64,000 nucleotides of DNA from Planctomycetota bacterium (GTDB taxonomy: Bacteria > Planctomycetota > UBA1135 > JADKAF01). Positions within the stretch are counted from its first letter, which is position 1; each line of letters opens with the position of its first letter. Under the pieces are notes generated by a model. It searched no databases, was not told the origin of the DNA, and was given only the letters and a program-made list of their open reading frames with translations. Shown here in pieces: positions 45,190 through 54,115 of this stretch. The translations under genes and the position numbers were made by a program. Where the stretch lies: contig JADKAF010000001.1 in NCBI GenBank assembly GCA_016719295.1, positions 620,001 through 684,000 of the forward strand, given 5' to 3'.

Positions 45190-47746
45190 GCGCTCCGAGA
45201 AGCAGGACGGCGCCGCGGCGAAGCCCGAGGCTGTGCGGGAGCTGGAGAAGGTGCGCGAGATCGCTGTCGCGCGCAACATCGTCGGGACGCCGTATCGCCG
45301 CGTCGATGGCCGCGCGAAGGTGACGGGCCTGACGCGCTTCGCCGACGATCTCTCGTTCCCGCGCATGGTGCACATGCGCCTCGTGCGCTCGATCGTGCCG
45401 CACGCGCGCATCGTCTCGATCGACACCTCGAAGGCCGCGGCGATGCCGGGCGTCCTCGCGTTCCTCGTCGGCAAGGACATGCCGATTCCCTTCGGCATCC
45501 TGCCCGTCTCGCAGGACGAGCACGCGCTCTGCATCGACAAGGTGCGCTTCGTCGGCGATCCCGTGGTCGCGATCGCGGCGCTCACCGACGATCAGGCCTA
45601 CGAGGCCTCCCTCGCCGTAGGGGTCGAGTACGAGTCGCTGGAGACGATCGCCACGGTGGAGGAGGCGATCGCGACACCCGAGCCGCGGATCCACGACTAT
45701 TCTGACGAAGGCAACATCCACAAGAAGGTCTCGATGCAGTTCGGCGAGCTCGAAGAGGGCTTCGCCGAGGCGGACGAGATCTTCGAGGACGTGCTGCTCT
45801 TCGAGGGCAACACGCACCTGCCGATGGAGCAGCACGCCACCGTCGCCGTGCCCGAGGACGACGGGCGCGTCACGGTGTGGTCCTCGACGCAGACGCCGCA
45901 CTATCTGCACCGCTCGCTCGCGAAGGTGCTGGAGCTCCCCGCGAGCAGGATCCGCGTGATCGCGTGCCCCAACGGCGGCGGCTTCGGCGGGAAGAGCGAT
46001 CCGTTCAACCACGAGATCGCGGCGGCGAAGATGGCGCTGACCCTGGGGCGCCCGGTCAAGATCTGCCTCACGCGCGAAGAGGTCTTCTACTGCCATCGCG
46101 GACGGCACCCGGTGCTGATGAAGCTCCGCACCGGCTTCAAGCGGGACGGCCGCATGACCGCGCAGCATCTGCAGACCGCGCTCGACGGCGGAGCCTATGG
46201 CTCCTACGGCGTCGCGAGCACCTACTACACCGGTGCGCTGCAGACCGTGACCTACGATCTGCCGCGCTACCGCTTCGACTCGGTGCGCTGCTTCACGAAC
46301 AAGCCGCCGTGCGGGCCGAAGCGCGGCCACGGCACGCCGCAGCCGAGGTTCGGCTTAGAGGTGCATCTCGACAAGGTGGCGGTGAAGCTCGGCATCGATC
46401 CCGCCGACATCCGCCTGAACAACCTGGTCCAGCCGAACACCATTACCGCGAACTGGCTGAAGGTCGGCTCGATCGGGCTCAAGAAGTGCATCGAGGCGGT
46501 CGTCGCCGGCTCCGGTTGGCGCGAGCGCCGGGGCAAGCTCCCGCACGGACGCGGCCTAGGGCTAGCGTGCGGCTCCTATCTCTCGGGTGCGGGGCTGCCG
46601 ATCTACTGGAACCACATGCCGCAGTCGGGCGTACAGTTGAAGCTCGATCGCTCGGGCTGCGTCGCCGCGTTCTGCGGGCAAACCGAGATCGGGCAGGGCA
46701 GCGACAGCGTGCTCGCGGGCATCGTCGCCGAGGTGCTCGGCATCGAGCTCTTGGACATCCGCCTCTGCGTCGCCGACACCGATCTGACCCCGGTCGATCT
46801 CGGCTCCTACTCCTCGCGCGTGACGCTGATGATGGGCAACGCGGCGCTGCAAGCCGCGCAGCGCGCGCGAGAGATCGTCGCGCGCGCGGTGAGCGAGCAG
46901 CTGAAAGTCCCGCAGGATCGCCTCGTCTTCGCCGAGCGGCGCGTCTTCGACAGCGAAGATCCGAGCAAGGGGCTGAGCTGGCCGGACGCCTGCGGCTGCG
47001 CCGAGTCCCGTTTCGGCACGCTCGGCACGACGGGCTCCTACATCCCGCCGCGCTCACCCGGGCGCTATCGCGGTGCGGGCGTCGGACCTTCGCCGGCCTA
47101 CTCGTACTCGGCGACGGTCGTCGAGGTAGAGGTCGATCCCGAGACCGGGCTCTACCGCGTCGAGCACGTGTGGATGGCGCACGACGTCGGCAAGGCGATC
47201 AACCCCGTGCTCGTGATGGGGCAGATCGAGGGCTCGGTGTACATGGGGCTCGGCGAGGCGCTGATGGAGGAGCAGGTGTTCCGGCGCTTGCCGAAGAATC
47301 GCTCGAACGCGCTGGTGCACAAGCACCCCTCGATGCTCGAGTACAAGAGCCCGACCTTCCTCGAGATGCCGAAGGTGACGTCGTACATCATCGAGGACCC
47401 CGATCCCAACGGGCCCTTCGGCGCGAAGGAGGTCGGACAAGGGCCGCTGCTGCCGATGATGCCGGCGATCGCGAACGCGATCTTCGACGCGGTGGGCGTG
47501 CGCGTGGACCAGATCCCCGTGCATCCGCATCTGGTGGCGAAGGCGCTCGAGGAGAAGGCTCGCGGCAAAGAGCCGCGAGTTGGGCCGCGTGCGTTCCCGA
47601 GCATCGACTTCGGGACGCCGCTGCGCGTGCCTACGCCGGCCGAGGGCGGCGACGGCCAAGCCGTGAACCAGGACGAAGCCAAGGTGCGCACCGGCACCGG
47701 CACCATGACCGAGCGCGAAGAAGCGCTGCGAGGGACCAAGCGATGA
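45182..47746 (+). CDS. Molybdopterin-binding large subunit of hydroxylase (HcrA-like)
   Basis: 854 residues from the GTG at 45182. It carries the molybdopterin/active-site signatures: NTHLPMEQHATVAV, CPNGGGFGGKSDPFNHE, CGPKRGHGTPQPRFGLE, FCGQTEIGQGSDSVL and GPFGAKEVGQGPLLPM, the last with the catalytic Glu. The N-terminal segment VGTPYRRVDGRAKVTGLTRFADD is typical of the family. The enzyme would bind Mo-pterin cytosine dinucleotide. Whether it reduces an aromatic CoA ester or hydroxylates another compound is not decided by the large subunit. It overlaps both flanking genes. Confidence 0.95.
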   Translation: MAERSEKQDGAAAKPEAVRELEKVREIAVARNIVGTPYRRVDGRAKVTGLTRFADDLSFPRMVHMRLVRSIVPHARIVSIDTSKAAAMPGVLAFLVGKDMPIPFGILPVSQDEHALCIDKVRFVGDPVVAIAALTDDQAYEASLAVGVEYESLETIATVEEAIATPEPRIHDYSDEGNIHKKVSMQFGELEEGFAEADEIFEDVLLFEGNTHLPMEQHATVAVPEDDGRVTVWSSTQTPHYLHRSLAKVLELPASRIRVIACPNGGGFGGKSDPFNHEIAAAKMALTLGRPVKICLTREEVFYCHRGRHPVLMKLRTGFKRDGRMTAQHLQTALDGGAYGSYGVASTYYTGALQTVTYDLPRYRFDSVRCFTNKPPCGPKRGHGTPQPRFGLEVHLDKVAVKLGIDPADIRLNNLVQPNTITANWLKVGSIGLKKCIEAVVAGSGWRERRGKLPHGRGLGLACGSYLSGAGLPIYWNHMPQSGVQLKLDRSGCVAAFCGQTEIGQGSDSVLAGIVAEVLGIELLDIRLCVADTDLTPVDLGSYSSRVTLMMGNAALQAAQRAREIVARAVSEQLKVPQDRLVFAERRVFDSEDPSKGLSWPDACGCAESRFGTLGTTGSYIPPRSPGRYRGAGVGPSPAYSYSATVVEVEVDPETGLYRVEHVWMAHDVGKAINPVLVMGQIEGSVYMGLGEALMEEQVFRRLPKNRSNALVHKHPSMLEYKSPTFLEMPKVTSYIIEDPDPNGPFGAKEVGQGPLLPMMPAIANAIFDAVGVRVDQIPVHPHLVAKALEEKARGKEPRVGPRAFPSIDFGTPLRVPTPAEGGDGQAVNQDEAKVRTGTGTMTEREEALRGTKR

Positions 47747-48762
47747 TGCGCCTGCCGTCGTTCCGCTTCCACCGCCCGCAGACCCTGGCCGAGGCTGCGC
47801 GCCTGCTCGCCGCCTCACCGCAGACGACGCGCCTCGTCGCCGGCGGCACCGATCTCTGGCCCAACTTGAAGCGCCGCCACCAGCAAGCCGAGGACGTGGT
47901 CTCGCTTTCCCTCGTGCGCGAGCTCCACGGCGTCTCTCGGCTCGCGGACGGCTCGTTCGCGATCGGCGCGATGACGACCTTGAGCGAAGTCGCCGCCGAT
48001 CGCCCGCTCGCCGCCGAGCATCCCGCGCTCTCGCGCGCGGTGCGCTCGATCTCCTCGCCCGTGCTGCAGAACATGGGCACGCTGGGCGGCAACCTCTGCC
48101 TCGACACGCGCTGCACCTACTACAACCAGAACGAGGAGTGGCGGCGCTCCATCGGCTACTGCAAGAAAGAGGTCGGCGAGACCTGCTGGGTCGCTCCCGG
48201 CTCGCCGCGCTGCTGGGCGATCTCGGCCTCGGACTCCGCACCCATGCTCTGCGCGCTCGGCGCGAGCGTCCGCCTCGTCTCCGCGAGCGGCGAGCGCACG
48301 ATCCCGCTCACCGCGCTCTACCAGGACGACGGCATCGCCTATCTCACGAAGCGCCCGGATGAGATCCTGACGCAGGTTCTCCTACCAGCGGCTGCGGATC
48401 GGCGGAGCTCCTTCTGGAAGCTGCGCCGCCGCGGCTCGATCGACTTCGGCGTGCTCTCCGTCGCCGGCACGATCGCTCTCGATGCGCAGCGCCACGTGCG
48501 CTCGGCGCAGCTCTTCCTGGGCTGCGTCGCTTCCTTCCCGACGCCGTGCACCGAAGCCGTCGAAGCCTTGGTCGGCAAGCCGTTCGACGAGGAGCACATC
48601 GCGCGCGCCGCCGCTCTCGCGCGCAAAGCAGCCTCGCCGCTCAGCAACACCGACTTCCTCCCGCAGTGGCGCTCGAAGATGGTCGAGCCCTACACGGAAG
48701 CGGTGCTGCGCGAGATCGCCGGCCTGCCGCAGCAGAGGCTCGCTCCTGCGCACGCGTTCTAA
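47743..48762 (+). CDS. FAD-binding subunit with extra [4Fe-4S] motif (HcrB-like)
   Basis: 339 residues (ATG at 47743; the next codon is also ATG). FAD motifs are RLVAGGTDLWPNLK and ISSPVLQNMGTLGGNLCLDTRC. An insert then gives four cysteines, C124, C140, C148 and C157, spaced CX15CX7CX8C. This matches the insert that binds the extra [4Fe-4S] cluster in the beta subunit of 4-hydroxybenzoyl-CoA reductase, with YYNQN, GYCKK and SDSAPML context. Other members of the xanthine dehydrogenase family lack it. It is the last gene of the operon. Confidence 0.93.
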   Translation: MMRLPSFRFHRPQTLAEAARLLAASPQTTRLVAGGTDLWPNLKRRHQQAEDVVSLSLVRELHGVSRLADGSFAIGAMTTLSEVAADRPLAAEHPALSRAVRSISSPVLQNMGTLGGNLCLDTRCTYYNQNEEWRRSIGYCKKEVGETCWVAPGSPRCWAISASDSAPMLCALGASVRLVSASGERTIPLTALYQDDGIAYLTKRPDEILTQVLLPAAADRRSSFWKLRRRGSIDFGVLSVAGTIALDAQRHVRSAQLFLGCVASFPTPCTEAVEALVGKPFDEEHIARAAALARKAASPLSNTDFLPQWRSKMVEPYTEAVLREIAGLPQQRLAPAHAF

Positions 48763-48767
48763 GGCGG

Positions 48768-48834
48768 AACGGACGCGGAGGCGCGCCGCTTGCGATTTCG
48801 CGCTCGAAGCGTGTCGCGAGGATTCGCGTCCGTT
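48768..48834 (+). terminator. Inverted repeat after the hydroxylase operon
   Basis: AACGGACGCG (48768-48777) pairs with CGCGTCCGTT (48825-48834) around 47 nt that can fold further. It starts 5 bp after the FAD-subunit stop and may terminate the operon; no U-run is seen. Confidence 0.45.
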
Positions 48835-48844
48835 GGTCGATGCA

Positions 48845-49207
48845 TTGCGGGCGCGTGAAGGCGGGGGGCGAGAGGCGATCGAACGCAAGACCGCGCAGGC
48901 GCTACGCCCGGCCCTCCGGCGAAGCAAGCGTCGCGCCCGACGCGCGTGAACGACGTCGATCGTGTTCGAACCTCGACGCGCGAACGACGCGCGCGATAAA
49001 CGCGGAGCGTGACGCGTCGTGCACGTCGCTTGCTGCGCCTCCGGGCGCGGCTCCGCTCCGTCGATAGACGTCGTGCGCCGTTTCGGAGCCCGCGGGAGGC
49101 GGGGGCTCCGAAACTCATGTTGTCGAGAGCGATCGGACGTCGACGCGCGAACGACGTCGAGAGACACGGGGTTCCACGCCCGCGCGGCGGCAGGGCGGAC
49201 GGGAGCG
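48845..49207 (+). repeat. RAYT repeat copy 3 (right, downstream of transposase 2)
   Basis: The main hairpin has perfect 12-bp arms at 49080-49091 and 49103-49114 (GTTTCGGAGCCC type), and the second hairpin pairs 49035-49039 with 49044-49048 (GCGCC with GGCGC). The 17-bp direct repeats TCGACGCGCGAACGACG occur at 48973-48989 and 49140-49156 and enclose both hairpins. The repeat ends at the transposase stop. Confidence 0.85.
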
Positions 49208-49948
49208 TCAGCGCGAGATTGCTCGGCGGCTTGAATGGGCGAGGTTCGCTCGCGGTCGACCAGCGTGCTTGTGGTGCCGCGGCAGCTCGCGGATGTCGAG
49301 CAGGCCGTTGCGGCGCCAGCCGGTGGTGAGAAGCCAGGTCGAGGCGGGCGCGACGGCAGCCACGAGCGGCGCGGTTGAGATCGACGCGATCGATGAGCGC
49401 TCCATCCATCCATCGAACACGGGCGTGCTCGAGCACAGGTCGATCGATGATGTCGCGACCACTCCGTGCTTCTTGCCGTTCTGCAACACGTAGCGCAGCG
49501 CGTTGCGCGCCTGCGTCGGCGTCGAGATCACCTCGTCGTGATAGCGCTCAGGGAACACGTTGCCGCGGCGGCCCCAGAGTTCGTTCAACGCGCGGGCGAG
49601 CGGGCTCAGCAGCGCGTTCATGCCGCGGGCGACGCATTCACGATCGTCGGCCTCGACCAGGAGGTGCAGATGGTCCGTCTGAATCGAATAGTGAACAATC
49701 TGCATCCCGTGCCGATTGCTGCTCGCGCTGAGCGCGACGAGAACGAGCTTCAACGCGCCGCCGCGGCGCAGCGAAGGCAGGCCGCCGGCGAGGCTCACGG
49801 TGACGTGTAGCGGCTCGTTGCGCTCCTTCTTTGAACGCTGACGGTGCGGCATGCCGGGCTCGGCACTCTTCAGCTTCCGTCCCGCTCCCTTCCGCTTGCC
49901 GCCATGTTGACGGAATTCGAACTCGAGCTGTTGTTCCTTGCGGCGCAT
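49208..49948 (-). CDS. Intact Y1 tyrosine transposase, RAYT type
   Basis: 246 residues from the ATG at 49948, with GAGGAG as ribosome-binding site. The N-terminus is short and basic (QHGGKRKGAGRKLK). The core has the HUH metal-binding motif QTDHLHLLVEADD and a helix with the candidate nucleophile Tyr in NALRYVLQNGKKHG, preceded by FPERYHDEVIS. These are the marks of Y1 (IS200-like) transposases of the REP-associated group, which act on single-stranded hairpins. The long C-terminal region (TWLLTTGWRRNGLLDIRELP) is shared with the two decayed copies. The flanking hairpin repeats are its likely substrates (inference). Confidence 0.9.
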   Translation of the reverse strand: MRRKEQQLEFEFRQHGGKRKGAGRKLKSAEPGMPHRQRSKKERNEPLHVTVSLAGGLPSLRRGGALKLVLVALSASSNRHGMQIVHYSIQTDHLHLLVEADDRECVARGMNALLSPLARALNELWGRRGNVFPERYHDEVISTPTQARNALRYVLQNGKKHGVVATSSIDLCSSTPVFDGWMERSSIASISTAPLVAAVAPASTWLLTTGWRRNGLLDIRELPRHHKHAGRPRANLAHSSRRAISR

Positions 49949-50059
49949 GTGGCTCCTCTACCTCATTGCGCGTCGCCTTCCCCGGTTTCGTTCCAGCATG
50001 AAGAACGCAGAAGGGGTGTTCGTGGTTTCCTAGAAAGTCGGAATCTTGATTGCGCGACG

Positions 50060-50440
50060 TTGCTCGCGGCGCGATTACACTGCCGCCGTGCGGTCGGGGA
50101 ACCCTTGTCTATCGAGGTCGTTCTTGCGTCGACGTCCGATCGCTGCCGACAACATGAGTTCCGGAGCCCCCGCCTCCCGCGGGCTCCGGAACGGCGTACG
50201 ATGTCTTTCGAGGTAGCGGAGCCGCATCCGGAGGCGATGCAAGCGACGTGACCGCCGCGCTCGCTCTCGAATCGCGTTCGGCTCCGAACGAGCGTCGACG
50301 GGCGAAGTCATTCGAGTTCGTTCACGCGCGGCGGGCGCGGCGCTTGCTTCGCCGGAGGGCTGGCGGAGCGGTCGTCGCGATACTCGCGTTCGAATGTTCG
50401 CGCTCGTCCTTGGTTCGGGTGCCGATCACGCGTCGACGCG
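50060..50440 (-). repeat. RAYT repeat copy 4 (left, upstream of transposase 2)
   Basis: The main hairpin arms are GTTCCGGAGCCC (50158-50169) and GGGCTCCGGAAC (50181-50192), a third matched variant. The second hairpin pairs GCATC (50224-50228) with GATGC (50236-50240), the same version as copy 1. The 110 bp between transposase start and repeat (49949-50059) is the leader. Confidence 0.82.
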
Positions 50441-50444
50441 TCCA

Positions 50445-50645
50445 CCGCGTGGTCGCGCACGTGAAGCGAGAGCGAGAGGCGTTCGAACGCAAGACCGCGC
50501 ATGCGCTACGCCGGGCCCTGCGGCGAAGCAAGCGCCGCGCCCGACGCGCGCGTGCGACGTCGATGGAGTTCGAGTGTCGACGCGCGAACGACGTCGAGAG
50601 ACACGGGGTTCCCCGCCCGCGCGGCGGCAGGGCGGACGGGAGCGT
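50445..50645 (+). repeat. RAYT repeat copy 5, hairpin block missing
   Basis: It follows copy 3 closely from ACGTGAAGCGAGAG-type sequence through GCGCTACGCC and GGCGAAGCAAGCGCCGCGCCCGA, then has a single TCGACGCGCGAACGACG (50577-50593) and continues with GAGAGACACGGGGTTCC. Copy 3 has two such 17-mers with about 150 bp and both hairpins between them. The block has been lost cleanly here. It adjoins transposase remnant 3. Confidence 0.8.
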
Positions 50646-51150
50646 CAGCGCGAGGTGCTCGGCGGCTTGAATGGGCGAGGTTCGCTCGCGGCCGGCCGGC
50701 GTGCTTGGTGTGCGGCAGCTCGCGGATGTCGAGCAGGCCGAGGCGACGCCAGCCGGTGGTGAGGAGCCAGGTCGAGGATTGAGCGACGGCGGCCACGACC
50801 GGTGTCGCGGCGATCGACGCGCGCTCTACCTAGCCTTCGAACACGGGCGCGCTCGAGCTGAGATCGACCGATCTGCGCGGCACGACGCCCAGCTTCTTGC
50901 TGTTCTGTCGCACGTAGCGCGCAGCGCCTAGAGCGTGGCGCCGGCCGCGGCGTCGTCATCCTCTCGTCGAGATCGCGATCGGGGATCGCCTTGCCTCTGC
51001 GGCTTGCGAAGGAGCTGCGTCTCGTTGCAGTCGCGGACCGAGAGCTGTGCCGCGAGCGCGAGCTTCCGCGCGCCACTGCAGTGCAGCGACGACAGATCGC
51101 CCGCCAGGCGAGCGCGGACGGTGCGACATGGCGAACTCGATGCTCTGCGG
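50646..51150 (-). pseudogene. Remnant of a third RAYT transposase
   Basis: The minus strand has recognisable fragments of the transposase: the C-terminal STWLLTTGWRRLGLLDIRELP near 50700-50780, a degraded middle, and RLAGDLSSLHCSGARKLALA near 51050-51110, which matches SLAGGLPSLRRGGALKLVLV of the intact copy. The HUH motif region is missing or unrecognisable and several frame changes and stops are present. It is in the same orientation as transposase 2. Confidence 0.7.
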
Positions 51151-51204
51151 CTCCCTTCCCCGGGCGATGGATCAAAGGATCGCGAGGTGCGAGTCGCTTT
51201 CGAG

Positions 51205-51366
51205 TTACACGCCCATGCCGTAGACGAACCAGTATCCGAAGCACACTTGCAGACCGGCGACGAGCGCCTCGCAACCTGCGACGACCAGCATCGGAGTCCG
51301 TCGTGCGAACCTCGCGGACAGGGCGACGATGCCTGCTCCATCGGCGATCGCCCTCCGGCTTCGATA
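51205..51366 (-). pseudogene. Possible C-terminal fragment of a membrane protein
   Basis: A short open frame on the minus strand ends TPMLVVAGCEALVAGLQVCF, then GYWFVYGMGV, then TAA. The hydrophobic pattern looks like the last membrane helices of a larger protein. A stop lies in frame upstream (TGA at 51367-51369), so only about 53 codons remain. It may be the residue of a gene cut by the adjacent RAYT elements. The rest of 51151-51532 shows nothing else. Confidence 0.25.
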
Positions 51367-51532
51367 TCAAACGATGCCATCGAATCGAGGAGCGTAGGAA
51401 CCGATGCCCGGGGAGATACCGCCTGATCCATAGCGCGTCGAGATGATGCTCATCCGCGCGAGGGGGAAGGTAGGCGGCGTCCCTTGGATGAGTGCGAGCG
51501 GAGCGGTTCATGACCGCTCCGCTCTTCGGTGC

Positions 51533-53224
51533 TCAGGCCTTGCCGTGCTTCTTGCCGCTCGCCTTGTCGCCACTGGCTTCCGTCGGCGCGGCGGCGGGAT
51601 GCGCGGGAGCCGCCTCGCTCTCGTCGGCCGGCACGAGCTTGCCGAAGTAGCTCGGGAGCTCGACGCCGCCCACGTTGCGCATGATGTCCATGAGCGGGGG
51701 GATCGAGGAGCCCAAGCTGCGGAGGAAGCCGCTCGCGCCGCCCTTGCCGTCGCCGTTGCCGCCGTCCCAGACGGTGATCTTGTCGAACTTGATGTTCGAG
51801 ATCGCTTCGGCGGACTTGTCGGCGAGGTGGTCCAAGTGCTCGAGCATCAGCAGGCGGAAGGCCTCTTCGGCGTTGCCGCAGGCGTTCACGATCTCTCGCA
51901 GACCCTGGCCCTTCTTGGCCAGGATCTCGAGCTGGCCGCGCGCCTCGGCCTCGAGCTTCTTGTAGATCGCCATCGCCTCGCCCTCGGCTTCGCGGATGCG
52001 AGCCTGCGCGCGACCTTCGGCTTCGATCTTCATGCGCTCGGCTTCGGCTTCGGCGTCCACCATGATGCGCGCCTTCTGCGCTCGCGCCGGCGCCTCCAAG
52101 CGCGCGCGCTGCTCGGCTTCGACGCGCCTCGCCTCGGCTTCGGCGGCTTTGGCCTGCGCGAGATACTGCGCCTCGAGCACTTGCGCTTCGGCCTCGCGCT
52201 TCTTGGTCTCGGAGATCCCGTACGCCTCGGCCTGCCGCACGCTGAGCTCGGCGTTCGTCGCGGCGACGCGCGCCTTGGCGAGGTTCTCACCCTCGACTGC
52301 GGTCGCATCGGCGGCCGAGACCGAGATGCGCATCTCGCGCTCGCGCTCGCGCATCTCGGCGTCGCGCTGGTATTCCGCGGCCTTCTCGCCGACCAGGCGC
52401 TCGCGCTGCAGGTCGGCGAGGCGCACGGCTTGCTCGCGCTCGGCCTCGCTCGTGCCGATCTGGCGGTCCTTCGTCGCCTGCGCGACCTGAATCGCTTCTT
52501 CGCGCTGCGCGCGAGCGACGCCGATCGCGCCGATCTTGTTCTGCTCGGCGACATCCACCTCGGCCTTCATGATCGCCTCGCTGGCGGCCTTGCGGCCGAG
52601 CGCCTCGATGTAGCCCGACTCGTCGGTGATGTCGGTGATGTTCACGTTGATCAGCACGAGGCCGATCTTGTTGAGCTCGGGTTCGAGTCCGAATTGGATC
52701 TTCTGGAGGAACTCGTCGCGGTCGCGGTTGATCTTCTCGATCGGCATCGAGGCGATCACCTGGCGGAGCTGGCCGAAGATGATGTCGCGCGCCTGCGCGG
52801 TGATCTCTTGCTGGGTCAAGCCGAGCAAGCGCACCGCGGCGTTGGTCATGATCTCGTTCTGCGTGCCGATCGCGACGGTGAAGACGCTCGGCACGTTGAC
52901 GCGGATGTTCTCGGAGGAGAGCGCGCCCTTCAGCGGGATGTCGATCTGGATCGGATCGAGATCGAGGTAGGCGTAGTTCTGGATCAGCGGCCAGATGAAG
53001 GCGCCACCGCCCTGCAGGCAGCGCGAGGAGTGCCCCGCGCCGACCTTGCCGTAGATCACGAGGATCTTGTTCGACGGGCAGCGCCGGTAGCGCGTCGCCA
53101 GCATCACCAAGAACCCGACGAAGACCAGGATCCCGGCGAGGATCAGGAAGGTCACGAAGGGATTGAGCGGCATCTCCTCGGCGGCGAGGAGGAGGCTCGG
53201 CGAAAGGGCATTCGGGCTCGGCAT
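51533..53224 (-). CDS. Flotillin-like membrane scaffold protein
   Basis: 563 residues. One N-terminal membrane helix (FVTFLILAGILVFVGFLVML) is followed by an SPFH/PHB domain (YRRCPSNKILVIYGKVGAGHS, PSVFTVAIGTQNEIMTNAAVRLLG). Residues about 200-430 form a long Ala/Glu/Arg/Lys coiled coil with repeated AEAE units, as in FloT/YqfA and eukaryotic flotillins. The C-terminus has a conserved ADKSAEAISNIKFDKITVWDGG segment of flotillins, then a Pro/Ala/Ser tail. Flotillins organise membrane microdomains. The NfeD-like gene lies just upstream on the same strand, the usual pairing. Confidence 0.95.
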   Translation of the reverse strand: MPSPNALSPSLLLAAEEMPLNPFVTFLILAGILVFVGFLVMLATRYRRCPSNKILVIYGKVGAGHSSRCLQGGGAFIWPLIQNYAYLDLDPIQIDIPLKGALSSENIRVNVPSVFTVAIGTQNEIMTNAAVRLLGLTQQEITAQARDIIFGQLRQVIASMPIEKINRDRDEFLQKIQFGLEPELNKIGLVLINVNITDITDESGYIEALGRKAASEAIMKAEVDVAEQNKIGAIGVARAQREEAIQVAQATKDRQIGTSEAEREQAVRLADLQRERLVGEKAAEYQRDAEMREREREMRISVSAADATAVEGENLAKARVAATNAELSVRQAEAYGISETKKREAEAQVLEAQYLAQAKAAEAEARRVEAEQRARLEAPARAQKARIMVDAEAEAERMKIEAEGRAQARIREAEGEAMAIYKKLEAEARGQLEILAKKGQGLREIVNACGNAEEAFRLLMLEHLDHLADKSAEAISNIKFDKITVWDGGNGDGKGGASGFLRSLGSSIPPLMDIMRNVGGVELPSYFGKLVPADESEAAPAHPAAAPTEASGDKASGKKHGKA

Positions 53225-53312
53225 CGATCGGGCTCCGGTCGAGGTGCTCGGGCTAGGAGGAAGAGGGACGGAACGAGAGGTTGTGTGCCTGTGGCGAGAG
53301 CGCGGGCGCAGC

Positions 53313-53861
53313 TCAGGTCGCGGTCTCGACGAGCAAGAGGTCGGGACCGAGGACGCTGACGACGCGGCACGCGCTGCCGGTGTGCAGCTCCTCGCCGCTG
53401 GTCTGCGCCTTGAATTCGACCGAGCGGCCCTGCACGGTGACCGTGATCTTGCCGGCGCCGGACTTGCGGGCGGGGATGGTGAGATAGACCTGGGCCTGCG
53501 CGCCCACGGCGTTCTTGATGTCGATGTTGCCGGAGGAGCGCAGGCGATGGAGCTGCAGCATGAGCCAGCCCACGCCGTAGAACGCGCCGACGCCTAGGCC
53601 GCTCGCGAGCAGCAGCGTCCAGGCCGGATCCCACCCGCCTTCGTTGGCGGCTAGGCCGCCCAGACCGAAGAAGGTGAGGAACGCGACGATCGTGCGCAGC
53701 GAGATCTGGCCCACGCCGACGCCTTCGTGCACGGCGTTCACCGCGTCGACGTTCGCGACGTCGGCTTCGATGTCGTGATCGAAGCCCATCAGGGTCAGGA
53801 GGAACTGGAGCACCATGAAGGCGCCCCCGACCAGGGCGCAGATCCAGTAGATCGTGACCAT
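53313..53861 (-). CDS. NfeD-like (YuaF-type) membrane protein
   Basis: 182 residues from the ATG at 53861, preceded by GGAGG. Three hydrophobic stretches (IYWICALVGGAFMVLQFLLTL, LRTIVAFLTFFGLGGLAA, LLLASGLGVGAFYGVGWLM) precede a soluble OB-fold domain (NAVGAQAQVYLTIPARKSGAGKITVTVQG to the end). Such proteins are paired with flotillins, as YuaF with FloT in Bacillus. The gap to the flotillin gene is 88 bp, consistent with one transcript. Confidence 0.85.
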   Translation of the reverse strand: MVTIYWICALVGGAFMVLQFLLTLMGFDHDIEADVANVDAVNAVHEGVGVGQISLRTIVAFLTFFGLGGLAANEGGWDPAWTLLLASGLGVGAFYGVGWLMLQLHRLRSSGNIDIKNAVGAQAQVYLTIPARKSGAGKITVTVQGRSVEFKAQTSGEELHTGSACRVVSVLGPDLLLVETAT

Positions 53862-54058
53862 CGTGCAGCCTCCTCGGGCGGCAGTCCTCGGGCGGTAGAG
53901 CGCCCCGGGGAACTCGGGTACGCCGGAGAGCGGCGCCGCGCGGAACGGGAGGTGCCTGCGCACCCCCGACCGCGCTATTCCCAGTCCGGTCCGGGCGGGT
54001 CTCGTTCGACGCGACGCGCTCCCCGCGCGGCGCCTCGGGATTGTGCCACGTCCGCGAA

Positions 54059-54079
54059 GCGCCTCGCAACGCGAGGCGC
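54059..54079. terminator. Nine-bp hairpin after tldE
   Basis: Perfect arms 54059-54067 and 54071-54079 (GCGCCTCGC with GCGAGGCGC) lie 37 bp beyond the tldE stop. An outer CGTCCGC/GCGGACG pair extends the structure. It is probably the terminator of the tldD-tldE operon. Confidence 0.65.
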
Positions 54080-54115
54080 CCGCCGCGCCGCGTGCGGACG
54101 TCGGCTCGGCCGCTC

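Larger units (their letters stand above)
48845..50440 (-). mobile_element. RAYT element 2: two inverted repeats around an intact Y1 transposase
   Basis: About 1.6 kb with the same plan as element 1 but on the other strand: right repeat (copy 3), transposase on the minus strand, leader and left repeat (copy 4). The left boundary of both elements shares CGCGTCGACGCG and ACCCGAACC. The element lies directly downstream of the hydroxylase operon. No target-site duplication was recognised. Confidence 0.82.
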
